From Theocolax elegans (taxonomy: Eukaryota > Arthropoda > Insecta > Hymenoptera > Cerocephalidae): DNA of 64,000 nt. The notes beneath the pieces were generated by a model that saw nothing but the letters and a program-made list of their open reading frames with translations, did not search any database and was not told where the DNA came from. The stretch's first letter is position 1. The number at the start of each line of letters is the position of its first letter. Shown piece by piece: positions 1 through 11,246 of the stretch. Location of the stretch: positions 13,855,505 through 13,919,504 of the forward strand of contig CM047427.1 in the NCBI GenBank assembly GCA_026168455.1, read 5' to 3'. Both the position numbers and the translations under genes were made by a program.

Positions 1-45
1 TAAGAATGAGAGAGAGAGAGAAAGAGAGAGATAGAGAGAGAGACC
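1..45 (+). repeat. (GA)n microsatellite
   Basis: An interrupted GA dinucleotide repeat at the window start. Confidence 0.9.
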
Positions 46-2019
46 TTACGAAAATTCCGAGCGTTTCTGCGATCTTAAATGCGTGGGCGAATAGTTGCTA
101 GAAACCGCTGGTAGTTTAGTGGTCGACCTCAAGGAATGGAAGGACTGACGTTCACGGAATTTTCATGGGGTTGCTTCATATATATATGTATTTTTTTTAT
201 TTTTGAGAGAATTGGTTGACCATAAAGTAGAACGAGTCTCGAGTCAGGCACATACGCGTACATAAAAACGTATTGTGGTGGCTATGCAATTTGAATACGA
301 AATGATGATTGCGAATAGATATACATGGTTCAATTTATATATAGTAGAAAAAGTTTGTCCGATTTGGCAGTCAAGATGTAGGATTGTATCTTTAAAGATT
401 AAAAAATGATGAACTAAATCGAAATAAGTGAATATTTCATAAAATCTTGATTTACTATTCAATTATAATATCAGACTATATCTAATAAAATTTTACATTA
501 AAACTATTTATTTATTTTTATTAAAAATCCTCCGGTCTACTCGTGAGAATGAGAACTAGTTTTATATACATTACAAGAAGCTTTAATGATTTCATTAGTT
601 TCACATCGATGTAAAAATCAAAGTAGCTATTAAACCTTTCATCGATGTAATTGGTGAACAATCAAATAAGATTTAAGATACCACCGTGTGAAGCAGATTC
701 TCCAATAATGGCTGTAGTAATTTATGTTCATTTAGAAATTAAATATCGTTTCATTAGCAATATGATCAATTTCGATTTACATTCTGAAAAAAGTTATGTT
801 AATACGTATAACTATCGATATTATTAATAACCGACTAGGAATATTGTTCATCAGACCAACAACCGTACATAATTGTAACAAAATATTTGCTCCCTTCAAT
901 TATTGTTTACAATCAAAATTATATATAATTATATTATTATTGCTTAACAGTAATTAGTATATTACACTATTATTACTATATCCCACTAATATCTGAAATG
1001 TCAATTAAATTTTTTCGATTCCCATATGTAAATACAGACGAATATATATTTAGAAATATTTTATATGAAACGTGTAAAATAAATGTAGAATTATAAAAAA
1101 AATACATTGGCAAAGAGGTCTCGTGCATTGTTACGATGAGAGAGTGACAGAATGAATATATTTAAATGGAAACGATTAACTTACGAAAGATTAAAATAAA
1201 CGCGTGGGTAATAATAACAAAAAATGGAATTCATTAAACAAAAATTCAACATAAAAGTATATTGTATATAACCAACGAGACTTTTAATAACGGAAAAAAA
1301 GGAAAGGAAAAAAAACAATGCGAAGACTGATGAATAGGCAAATTCACATTGCAGCTTCAATGACAGTTATATTTATTCACCCACACGCATTACCCTATCC
1401 CATTTGAATTGCAAACGCGCAATAAATTTTTTCACGAGCTTAATGTTTAGCCCGACCTGGCAAAAAGAAAACGCGTACGCGTAGAGTGAAAAAAAATATA
1501 GGCAACGAGAAGGAAAACTCGTGCTATAAAAAGTCTGTAGGTGTAATTTTGTATGTTTTTCAGGTGTATATAACAATCGAATGGACGAGGTAGAGGGTTA
1601 AGAAAGCCACATCGGGAAGAGCGATAAAGCGTAATTCTGAGCCGACATTCCGAGCTGCAATATCCAGCACCTCTAGTGCCTGGAGCAATTATGCCAGTGG
1701 GTAACTTCCATCTCGCTCTCGCTCTCGGTCTGGATGTTGCACTTAGTCGAAATTGAAGTTCAATTGGACATTGACCATCCGAATGCGGCAGGGGTCGCCT
1801 AATTGCGCTTTGCATTTCCAGACGCTCCAATCATTAAAGCCAGGAGAGATACCAAATATAAGAACCGAACCGCATCCCTCGCAATACCAAGACGATGAGA
1901 ACGGATGATTTACTTGGTTAATACAAATAGACACTGCGTATCCTATATATACTATTACAATTATCTCGAAACTATATTTGGTACAAATTTGGCTATTTTT
2001 ATTAGTTGTTCTGTAAGCG
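46..2019. other. AT-rich non-coding DNA
   Basis: Apart from the island at 1590-1900 I see only AT-rich sequence with short runs and no gene signal. Confidence 0.6.
1590..1900. other. GC-richer open-frame island, unassigned
   Basis: This is an isolated stretch with overlapping short open frames on both strands. The plus frame at about 1655-1752 reads APLVPGAIMPVGNFHLALAL; minus frames include YCEGCGSVLIFGISPGFNDW. The composition is protein-like and unlike the flanks, but no family is recognised and there is no complete gene. It could be a conserved exon, a transposon relic or chance. Confidence 0.2.
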
Positions 2020-2605
2020 GGAAACGGATTTTACGAAACTCTAGGATATTTTTGCTACTATGAAAATATGAAGAAAGCCGGAGATTTAGTGTCCAATGTC
2101 TTTTTTTACGATAGCTATAAGCAAATAACGATAAATTTCACCAAAAAACCCTCAACTTTGATTGCTTGCAACTCGGAAACGAGTAAAGATATACATTCAA
2201 ATCTAATAGTAAATATTTTGAAAAAAAAGAAGCTCAAATATCTTAATTTAGTCAAAAGTTATGGAAGAAAAAAAATAGACGAAATTTTAACGAAAATTTA
2301 GCATTAAAATTTAATGATTTTTTAAGCTAAAATTTCGTCTAATTCTTATTTGTTTCATAATTTTCGACTATATTAAGCAATTTGTGCTTCTTTTCTTCAA
2401 AATATTCTCGATCTCAGCTTTCTTTTGAACTTAGGTTTGAATATATATCTTTACTCGTTTTTGAGTTACAAGCAATCAAAGTTAAGAGTATTTTTAGCGA
2501 AATTTTTTGTTATTTGCTTATATCTATGGTAAGAAAGGGCATTAGATTATATAACTCCGGCTTTCTTCATATTTTTATAGTAAAGCAGGGTTGGTCCTCT
2601 CTTGG
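2020..2605. mobile_element. Foldback (long-inverted-repeat) element, copy 1
   Basis: The left arm (about 2020-2301) and right arm (about 2302-2605) are imperfect reverse complements. For example, CTTTGATTGCTTGCAACTCG on the left answers GAGTTACAAGCAATCAAAG on the right, and the CGGAGA/ACTCCGG region near each end matches. The open frames in each arm are by-products of the palindrome and do not resemble a transposase. Related copies lie at 6.6 kb and 63.6 kb. It is a non-autonomous MITE or foldback element of unknown superfamily, diverged enough to be old. Confidence 0.75.
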
Positions 2606-4369
2606 TAAGTATAGTATTTTCCTATTGATTTTTAAAAAATGTCTAAATTTTTTTGACAATAAATATTTCATTAATGTCTTTTATATAAACTATTTACAAA
2701 ATTCATATCAAAAGTCAAACCGATCTATCACGTTTTAAGTAATTTATTAAAGGTTAAAAATTGTATAGGAACACTTTACTATTTTCACATAGATAGTACT
2801 CAATTCACTTCAATTTTTTAAATTAAAAAATATAGAATGCATAATACTTTGTAACTTTTTGTTATCGGTCTTTTATCGATCAGTATTTTTTTTATTTACA
2901 TTTATACCCAAGTAATCCAAAGTTTTTTTAAATTGATATAAAAGAATACAGAGAATGAATCTACAATTAACGAATTAATTAGCCAATAAAAAGTGATTTA
3001 ATAAATTATCGTTTTAAAAAATTCTATTCAATTGACTCAATAACCCTTTGATAAAATCAAAAGAAAGAATGGAAAAAAGTTTGTATGGTTTTGCAATTTA
3101 TTGAATTTTGATAGGAAAGAAATCAATTGAACATCGATGTACTTTATACGAGATACAGAAAATTCAAAATTCACAATCGACCAAGTACAGATTCACATCA
3201 GATTTACCAGAAACTATACAGCTACTTCATTCTTTCATCTTTTTAGTAATTTTATACATAGAATTTTGCTTTATTTCAACGTTATTTCTTTATATACTTT
3301 CCTTCAATTACTTTTAATTAAGTTTATATACAAGAATTATAACCAGATATCAAATGGTTTTTTGATAAATATTTTTCCTATACAGAAACCAGATATTGAA
3401 TACAAGGTTTCGTTTGTGTTACAATGACTGAGAATTTCAAGATTTTATCTTTTAAAAATTGAAAATTTATATTTAACAAAAATGATATTGTAGTTATTTT
3501 GTTTTAAATTATTATAATTCGGTATGTTTATATTTACATATTTTTGTCGTTGATATATAATTAATATTTTTAATAAAATCGTAACAAATTTTAAAAAACT
3601 ATACACATATCATATTTTATTCACTATCCTTTCACATTAATACAATAAAATATTAAAACTAGAATATGTATAAATATATTTAGAATCGATGTTAATCAAT
3701 TTAAATGAACAATAACAAAATTAAGTTAAATTTTTTATTCGACTTAACTATATATTTATTATTATTATTTTTAGTTTCGTTTTAAAATTCAGGAAGAATC
3801 CAATATTTAGGAAATATTAAATTTCAAAGTTCTGATGAAAAGTCGCCAGTCAAAACTTTACTACGTTACTTTATTTTCATGTAAATTTCTATCGATTTTT
3901 AATATCTTTTGATCAAGCAGTAAATTCTTTGAAAAAATATATATTTTTTCGTATTAAAAAAAATCTGTTTTATTACTAAATAAAATTTCCACTTAAATAT
4001 TCAAACTATATTAAATTTCACGTTTAAAGAAGAAAAAAAACAAGACCGAAATCTTTTATTTTTAATAAATGAAAATATAACACTTTTTACTCTTTACTCA
4101 ACGTATCTTAATCTCTACTATCAGATAATACAATATATGTTTAAATATATCGATTTACTCATTCTTATAATAAATTTTATGTGTAAAAAATAAGTTACGA
4201 AATACGTATGATTAAGAAATATTTTAAATAAATGTTGAATATAAATATTGTAATTGAAATGAGAATTTCTACAAGTATATAGAGAACGTAGTTCATTAGA
4301 ATGAAATACCAATTTACATGATGAATTCACAAATGACTCATACTGGGAGAATTATACATTAAACTAGTT

Positions 4370-4730
4370 AGGAGTTTAACGTGAGCGCATCAGTGCCAAA
4401 ACGATCCACGCAAAAGACAAACGCATCAGCGTAACACACACGTGTGTCGTATTATATGCCATTCGTACACACCGAGTTACGTTGCTAACGGAATCAACTA
4501 AGCTCATCTCGAACTGTAACTGTAAGGACTCGGCATGCCGGTGCAACGCGCAGTGTGTTGCAACGACGATTCCTATGCGGAATCCCTTGAAAAGCCTCAT
4601 CATTGTATTTATAGAGGGTACCGGTTTAAAAATCGGTCTTTGCTCTAATCAAGACGAAAATACGTGCTGTGGATTGACGACGCTTAGAGACGCAGCATTC
4701 TCCGAGATTGCAAATTTATTGTCATCAATT
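4370..4730. other. GC-richer island with a cysteine-rich open frame
   Basis: The plus frame from 4482 to 4763 holds several cysteines (NCNCKDSACRC, then DENTCCGLTT) but has no ATG at its start and no recognisable family. A minus-strand frame overlaps it. It stands out from the AT-rich surroundings only by composition. I do not call it a gene. Confidence 0.15.
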
Positions 4731-6067
4731 TTATCACGTGTATGGAAAAAATTTTACGGTTAGAAATTATATATAAAAATTGATATACGGGTATAAAAAG
4801 TAAAAAAAGCGATTACGCAGCACGTAACAGCAGCTATTACGAGACGTTCTTTTATAATAGAAAAGAGGCAACAACTTAAGAGCATGAGATATTTTTTTTT
4901 TTTACTATTTATAATAAAAATGTAATCAATCAAGTAGAAATTTAAAAATTCGGATGCCAGCATGATGTTCTGCGGTTATAAATAATTACATTTAAATTTT
5001 AGTTCGGTAAACGATAAAATTATTTAAACTTATATTGAATCGATATTGCTAAGTAATCATAAACAATTACAGGTGTCACTTTATCACAAGTAATCTATTA
5101 CGATAAATTATATACCTTTTATTATTTAATTTAAAAACGTATATGCAATGTTCTTTTTGATATACTTTTAATGAAATAATTTTTACCATGCTACTCTGTA
5201 AAATTTATATTTATCCGTCTTTTGCTCAACGCGATTGTAGATCGTCGCTGTAGTAATTTGTAAGAAACCAGTATTAATTTTACATAATAATAATTTTAAA
5301 ATATTACTATTATTAGTATTGCAATTTTAAAATAATTATATTCATTTAAGATTGATAATTATTGTAACATAAATCTAATAAATAAAAGTAAACGCTTTAA
5401 TTGGATTTGTTCGTATAAAGTAATGTTAATAAATCTCATTTCTTGCAGATGGAGCGGTGCAACTTTAGTTGAATTGCAATTCGTTTAAATAGAATGGCAC
5501 GTGATTGATCAAGCACTGTATACTTAATGTTCCAGAATTCGGTTTAAATGATTAACAGTTGCTATTAACTGCAAATACCAAAATTTAATATTTGACCGAA
5601 TTAATTTCAGTGAGAAGATGATAAATGTTTGTCAAAAAGTTTGACCATAGCTAAAAGCGTTACCATTTATTCGGTAATCTACACAACAAAAGATTTTGTT
5701 TTAAAATTAGATAATAAGATATATATATATAATATCATAACTAAATATTATAGATATAAATTTCATGCCGAGAAAAGAGGTCGACTGGATGTTTATGTAG
5801 TAGTCAATTTATGTTACACTGATCAACGTTCGTATGTATAATTTACGGAACGTAACGTAGATTAAGTAATCTAAAGATCAAAGAACTCAGATTAATGAGA
5901 TTTTCGTATGTCGACTCGTAATCGACGATTGCTTTCGTTGCTACAAGCGAGCAACGATATTCGATTACAAATCGATTATGGAAGAAACAAATAAGCAAAA
6001 AAAGAGAAATAATCAATTGGTATAAGGATAGGGCGGAAATAGCGGATTGAATGGGGTCTATAATGGT

Positions 6068-6094
6068 GGGCGGAGGGGGGGGGGTGAGGAGGGG
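6068..6094 (+). other. G-rich tract followed by (CG)n run
   Basis: A ten-G homopolymer lies between two shorter G runs. About 210 bp downstream an alternating CG run (about 6307-6323) could form Z-DNA. No coding role is seen. Confidence 0.3.
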
Positions 6095-7154
6095 TAGGTG
6101 CAAAAGGACGAGAATAGCTCCCTTGGTGGCGTGTCTCTCTGGTAAACTTGACTTCGCTTATGAAATTATGCGAAGCAGTAAGTACACTTAGCAAAGTTAC
6201 TTTCACTCCGAGTGTGTGTGCGTGTATGCGTGTTCACCAGGAAGTGAGTCGCAATGTCGCTCCACCATTTCAACATTATCAGCCCTCTCTCTTGCTATCT
6301 CCTTTTCGCGCGCGCGCGCGCGCCCACCCCTCCCCCTTTTTGCATCGTGAATAATATTAGCCGGTGAATCGAGTTTAGGGAATCATGGAAAGTTTAAACG
6401 TTTGCAGATTGCGCTAGTGATAGTTTGATAAAAACCATTTCCACGCGTCACGCGAGATCTTGGTAATCTATTATATATGAAATTCGGTTTATAATTCCTT
6501 TGGTTTTTATTTTGCAAGTATTTGTTTGAGAAGAGCTTGGGATACCTTGCCAAAATTTATTATGGAAATATATTTTTTACCGTTATTTAAACAACATTTA
6601 TATTCTAAATAATACTTACAAGGAGAGTGTCACATCTTCGAGATAACGGATTTTACCAAACTCTAGGATATGTTTACAACTATAAAAATATGAAGAAACC
6701 CGGAGTTTTAGACTTTAACGCTCTTTTTTACATATAGATAGATATATAAGTAAATAACCACAAATTTTGTAAAAGATATCTTTGACTTTTGGTCATTACT
6801 CTGGAACAAGCAAAGATTAATACTCAAGCCTAAATTCCAAAAAAAAACTGACATTGAATAAATTGGATTTAATTAAAGGAAACTTAAATATCTTGATTTT
6901 GGCCAAAAGTTATGAAAGAAATAAGAATTTAACGATATTTTAATAACAATTTTGAATTTAAAAAATTATTGATTTTTTAGGCCAAATTAACTTCTTACTC
7001 CTCTTTATTCCATAATTTTTCACCAAATTAAGATATTTGAGTTTTTTTTTTTAAATCAAATATGCTCGATCTTAATTTTCTTCTGAATTCGAGTTTGGAA
7101 GCATATCACTATTTATTTCTGTATTATAAGCGATCAAAGTCAAGGGTTTTTGGC

Positions 7155-7167
7155 AAAAATTTTTATT
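7155..7167 (+). repeat. Left target-site duplication of the ribozyme array
   Basis: The 13-mer AAAAATTTTTATT here is repeated exactly at the right edge. Removing the insertion plus one copy restores a continuous foldback-element sequence that aligns with the uninterrupted copy near 2.5 kb. Because the insert's first bases are also T- and A-rich, the boundary is uncertain by a few bases. Confidence 0.75.
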
Positions 7168-7468
7168 TTAAAATTTGAATTTTCCAACTATTAGAAAAAT
7201 TCGTGAATTTATTGCTTTCTTACACTTTAAGTTTTAAGATATATGAATTTATCGATCTTTACAAGCCAAAGAAATATATTCTTAACATCTCAAATAAGGC
7301 GGACTGTATTAATACCAGCCACTTAATAAACCTCACAGGATGAGTGTTTGAAAAAAGACTAAGACAAGCTAGGTCAACAAAAATATAAAATTTAGTTGTT
7401 TGTAGTATGAAATTAATAAAACCTTAATAAGACGGAAAAAAAAAAAAAAAAAAAAAAAAAAGAAAAAA

Positions 7469-7536
7469 TTATATTTCGCCCTGAGTATGCCTGGTGGGCT
7501 CATCAGTAGATCCAGGCATCTCGTCTCTAGATATAA
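7469..7536 (-). ncRNA. Hammerhead ribozyme, inverted copy
   Basis: This is the same ribozyme on the minus strand in the truncated inverted copy at the left end of the array. It keeps CTGATGA, the GCCC/GGGC stem II, GAAA and the TTATA/TATAA stem III, with cleavage predicted between 7530 and 7529. It is one base shorter than the others (68 against 69 nt): the 3' strand of stem I reads ATCTA instead of CTCTA, leaving four pairs in stem I. The complementary 8-nt stretches in loops I and II are intact. It is probably still foldable but has no partner repeat for release of a unit-length RNA. Confidence 0.85.
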
Positions 7537-7556
7537 ATAATTTTTATATCTGTCAT

Positions 7557-7625
7557 TTATATCTAGAGACGAGATGCCTGGACTCTACTGATGAGCCCAC
7601 CAGGCATACTCAGGGCGAAATATAA
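7557..7625 (+). ncRNA. Type III hammerhead ribozyme, copy 1
   Basis: This is a self-cleaving RNA, described here as the reference copy. Stem III is TTATA (7557-7561) with TATAA (7621-7625). The cleavage triplet is AUC, with the cut after C7563. Stem I is TAGAG (7564-7568) with CTCTA (7583-7587), around a 14-nt loop. CTGATGA (7588-7594) is the invariant core. Stem II is GCCC (7595-7598) with GGGC (7613-7616), around a 14-nt loop. GAAA (7617-7620) completes the core. Loop I ATGCCTGG (7574-7581) is perfectly complementary to loop II CCAGGCAT (7600-7607), giving a possible kissing interaction of the kind that speeds natural hammerheads. Because stem III is the open one, this is topology type III. 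Every base conserved in the family is present. Confidence 0.94.
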
Positions 7626-7966
7626 TTTTTTCTTTTTTTTTTTTTTTTTTTTTTCCGTCTTATTAAGGTTTTATTAATTTCATACTACAAACAACTAAAT
7701 TTTATATTTTTGTTGACCTAGCTTGTCTTAGTCTTTTTTCAAACACTCATCCTGTGAGGTTTATTAAGTGGCTGGTATTAATACAGTCCGCCTTATTTGA
7801 GATGTTAAGAATATATTTCTTTGGCTTGTAAAGATCGATAAATTCATATATCTTAAAACTTAAAGTGTAAGAAAGCAATAAATTCACGAATTTTTCTAAT
7901 AGTTGGAAAATTCAAATTTTAAAATTATATGGCATTGGATCACGAATATGCCTTATGTAACAATAG

Positions 7967-8084
7967 TCTGACGATTAAGACATTAGTTCTATGTAAGTGC
8001 GTTAGGGGGCTACCTGTTAATATGTGGCACTTATTAAAGTTTGCTATCGGTAGGGCATATATACCCCATGTCTTCCTCGTCAGA
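7967..8084 (+). ncRNA. Structured RNA domain of the ribozyme unit (six copies)
   Basis: TCTGACGA (7967-7974) pairs with TCGTCAGA (8077-8084). After a TT/CC internal loop, AAGACAT (7977-7983) pairs with ATGTCTT (8068-8074). Inside this 15-pair closing stem, TAAGTGC (7994-8000) pairs with GCACTTA (8027-8033). CTACC within that hairpin loop (8010-8014) could pair with GGTAG (8049-8053) as a pseudoknot. The same domain starts at 8534, 9095, 9663, 10222 and 10791 in the later monomers. Such dense complementarity in an AT-rich unit without an open frame suggests a functional RNA fold, for example for recognition by a borrowed reverse transcriptase or a host ligase. That role is a guess, and I do not recognise the fold as a known ribozyme class. 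Confidence 0.5.
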
Positions 8085-8121
8085 ATACAGCTAGTTTTCA
8101 AATAATTTTTATATCTGTCAT

Positions 8122-8190
8122 TTATATCTAGAGACGAGATGCCTGGACTCTACTGATGAGCCCACCAGGCATACTCAGGGCGAAATATAA
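8122..8190 (+). ncRNA. Type III hammerhead ribozyme, copy 2
   Basis: The sequence matches copy 1 in all stems, both core segments and both complementary loops. The cut is predicted after C8128. With copy 1 it would release a 565-nt monomer RNA from a transcript of the array. Confidence 0.93.
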
Positions 8191-8688
8191 TTTTTTCTTT
8201 TTTTTTTTTTTTTTTTTTTTTCCGTCTTATTAAGGTTTTATTAATTTCATACTACAAACAACTAAATTTTATATTTTTGTTGACCTAGCTTGTCTTAGTC
8301 TTTTTTCAAACACTCATCCTGTGAGGTTTATTAAGTGGCTGGTATTAATACAGTCCGCCTTATTTGAGATGTTAAGAATATATTTCTTTGGCTTGTAAAG
8401 ATCGATAAATTCATATATCTTAAAACTTAAAGTGTAAGAAAGCAATAAATTCACGAATTTTTCTAATAGTTGGAAAATTCAAATTTTAAAATTATATGGC
8501 ATTGGATCACGAATATGCCTTATGTAACAATAGTCTGACGATTAAGACATTAGTTCTATGTAAGTGCGTTAGGGGGCTACCTGTTAATATGTGGCACTTA
8601 TTAAAGTTTGCTATCGGTAGGGCATATATACCCCATGTCTTCCTCGTCAGAATACAGCTAGTTTTCAAATAATTTTTATATCTGTCAT

Positions 8689-8757
8689 TTATATCTAGAG
8701 ACGAGATGCCTGGACTCTACTGATGAGCCCACCAGGCATACTCAGGGCGAAATATAA
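8689..8757 (+). ncRNA. Type III hammerhead ribozyme, copy 3
   Basis: All conserved core bases, three stems and the loop I-loop II complementarity are intact. The cut is predicted after C8695. It is followed by an 18-nt poly-T run. Confidence 0.93.
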
Positions 8758-9249
8758 TTTTTTCTTTTTTTTTTTTTTTTTTCCGTCTTATTAAGGTTTT
8801 ATTAATTTCATACTACAAACAACTAAATTTTATATTTTTGTTGACCTAGCTTGTCTTAGTCTTTTTTCAAACACTCATCCTGTGAGGTTTATTAAGTGGC
8901 TGGTATTAATACAGTCCGCCTTATTTGAGATGTTAAGAATATATTTCTTTGGCTTGTAAAGATCGATAAATTCATATATCTTAAAACTTAAAGTGTAAGA
9001 AAGCAATAAATTCACGAATTTTTCTAATAGTTGGAAAATTCAAATTTTAAAATTATATGGCATTGGATCACGAATATGCCTTATGTAACAATAGTCTGAC
9101 GATTAAGACATTAGTTCTATGTAAGTGCGTTAGGGGGCTACCTGTTAATATGTGGCACTTATTAAAGTTTGCTATCGGTAGGGCATATATACCCCATGTC
9201 TTCCTCGTCAGAATACAGCTAGTTTTCAAATAATTTTTATATCTGTCAT

Positions 9250-9318
9250 TTATATCTAGAGACGAGATGCCTGGACTCTACTGATGAGCCCACCAGGCAT
9301 ACTCAGGGCGAAATACAA
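9250..9318 (+). ncRNA. Type III hammerhead ribozyme, copy 4 (stem III mismatch)
   Basis: The core and stems I and II are intact. The 3' strand of stem III reads TACAA instead of TATAA: C9316 faces A9252, so the five-pair stem III loses its middle pair. The cut is predicted after C9256. This is the only clear ribozyme-damaging substitution among the forward copies and may lower activity of this copy. Confidence 0.9.
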
Positions 9319-9817
9319 TTTTTTCTTTTTTTTTTTTTTTTTTTTTTTTTCCGTCTTATTAAGGTTTTATTAATTTCATACTACAAACAACTAAATTTTA
9401 TATTTTTGTTGACCTAGCTTGTCTTAGTCTTTTTTCAAACACTCATCCTGTGAGGTTTATTAAGTGGCTGGTATTAATACAGTCCGCCTTATTTGAGATG
9501 TTAAGAATATATTTCTTTGGCTTGTAAAGATCGATAAATTCATATATCTTAAAACTTAAAGTGTAAGAAAGCAATAAATTCACGAATTTTTCTAATAGTT
9601 GGAAAATTCAAATTTTAAAATTATATGGCATTGGATCACGAATATGCCTTATGTAACAATAGTCTGACGATTAAGACATTAGTTCTATGTAAGTGCGTTA
9701 GGGGGCTACCTGTTAATATGTGGCACTTATTAAAGTTTGCTATCGGTAGGGCATATATACCCCATGTCTTCCTCGTCAGAATACAGCTAGTTTTCAAATA
9801 ATTTTTATATCTGTCAT

Positions 9818-9886
9818 TTATATCTAGAGACGAGATGCCTGGACTCTACTGATGAGCCCACCAGGCATACTCAGGGCGAAATATAA
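9818..9886 (+). ncRNA. Type III hammerhead ribozyme, copy 5
   Basis: Intact core, stems and loop complementarity, with the cut predicted after C9824. It is followed by the shortest poly-T run in the array, 16 nt. Confidence 0.93.
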
Positions 9887-10376
9887 TTTTTTCTTTTTTT
9901 TTTTTTTTTCCGTCTTATTAAGGTTTTATTAATTTCATACTACAAACAACTAAATTTTATATTTTTGTTGACCTAGCTTGTCTTAGTCTTTTTTCAAACA
10001 CTCATCCTGTGAGGTTTATTAAGTGGCTGGTATTAATACAGTCCGCCTTATTTGAGATGTTAAGAATATATTTCTTTGGCTTGTAAAGATCGATAAATTC
10101 ATATATCTTAAAACTTAAAGTGTAAGAAAGCAATAAATTCACGAATTTTTCTAATAGTTGGAAAATTCAAATTTTAAAATTATATGGCATTGGATCACGA
10201 ATATGCCTTATGTAACAATAGTCTGACGATTAAGACATTAGTTCTATGTAAGTGCGTTAGGGGGCTACCTGTTAATATGTGGCACTTATTAAAGTTTGCT
10301 ATCGGTAGGGCATATATACCCCATGTCTTCCTCGTCAGAATACAGCTAGTTTTCAAATAATTTTTATATCTGTCAT

Positions 10377-10445
10377 TTATATCTAGAGACGAGATGCCTG
10401 GACTCTACTGATGAGCCCACCAGGCATACTCAGGGCGAAATATAA
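10377..10445 (+). ncRNA. Type III hammerhead ribozyme, copy 6
   Basis: Intact core, stems and loop complementarity, with the cut predicted after C10383. It is followed by the longest poly-T run in the forward copies, 26 nt. Confidence 0.93.
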
Positions 10446-10945
10446 TTTTTTCTTTTTTTTTTTTTTTTTTTTTTTTTTCCGTCTTATTAAGGTTTTATTA
10501 ATTTCATACTACAAACAACTAAATTTTATATTTTTGTTGACCTAGCTTGTCTTAGTCTTTTTTCAAACACTCATCCTGTGAGGTTTATTAAGTGGCTGGT
10601 ATTAATACAGTCCGCCTTATTTGAGATGTTAAGAATATATTTCTTTGGCTTGTAAAGATCGATAAATTCATATATCTTAAAACTTAAAGTGTAAGAAAGC
10701 AATAAATTCACGAATTTTTCTAATAGTTGGAAAATTCAAATTTTAAAATTATATGGCATTGGATCACGAATATGCCTTATGTAACAATAGTCTGACGATT
10801 AAGACATTAGTTCTATGTAAGTGCGTTAGGGGGCTACCTGTTAATATGTGGCACTTATTAAAGTTTGCTATCGGTAGGGCATATATACCCCATGTCTTCC
10901 TCGTCAGAATACAGCTAGTTTTCAAATAATTTTTATATCTGTCAT

Positions 10946-11014
10946 TTATATCTAGAGACGAGATGCCTGGACTCTACTGATGAGCCCACCAGGCATACTC
11001 AGGGCGAAATATAA
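10946..11014 (+). ncRNA. Type III hammerhead ribozyme, copy 7
   Basis: Intact core, stems and loop complementarity, with the cut predicted after C10952. This is the last ribozyme of the array; the monomer after it breaks off about 298 nt downstream, where the host foldback element resumes. Confidence 0.93.
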
Positions 11015-11246
11015 TTTTTTCTTTTTTTTTTTTTTTTTTTTTTTTTCCGTCTTATTAAGGTTTTATTAATTTCATACTACAAACAACTAAATTTTATATT
11101 TTTGTTGACCTAGCTTGTCTTAGTCTTTTTTCAAACACTCATCCTGTGAGGTTTATTAAGTGGCTGGTATTAATACAGTCCGCCTTATTTGAGATGTTAA
11201 GAATATATTTCTTTGGCTTGTAAAGATCGATAAATTCATATATCTT

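Larger units (their letters stand above)
2606..6614. other. AT-rich non-coding DNA
   Basis: Very AT-rich, especially 2.6-4.3 kb. Notable content is the island at 4370-4730, the G-run and (CG)n tracts at 6.07-6.32 kb and nothing else I can support. Confidence 0.6.
7564..10952 (+). repeat. Six complete head-to-tail monomers of the ribozyme unit
   Basis: Counting from ribozyme cleavage site to cleavage site, the monomers are 7564-8128 (565 nt), 8129-8695 (567), 8696-9256 (561), 9257-9824 (568), 9825-10383 (559) and 10384-10952 (569). Their poly-T runs, just after the ribozyme, are 22, 24, 18, 25, 16 and 26 nt. Length minus poly-T is 543 in every case, so no net indel exists outside the homopolymer. 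By eye the sequences are nearly identical; the one clear substitution I found is C at 9316. The unit order is hammerhead, poly-T, about 290 nt of AT-rich sequence, a hairpin beginning GGCAT, a structured domain of 118 nt, then the first strand of stem III. Confidence 0.92.

Noticed and set aside
2068..2738. Open frames of 77 and 118 codons near 2-2.7 kb
   Set aside because: They lie in the two arms of a palindromic foldback element and have no transposase motifs.
7588..7660. Type I hammerhead reading of the same core
   Set aside because: After GAAA the sequence runs into TATAA and poly-T with no hairpin ending in a cleavage triplet. Only the type III pairing (stem III open) works.
7557..11014. 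Regular short conserved blocks at even spacing, superficially like a CRISPR array
   Set aside because: The 'spacers' are identical to each other; it is a tandem repeat of one ~565-nt unit carrying ribozymes.
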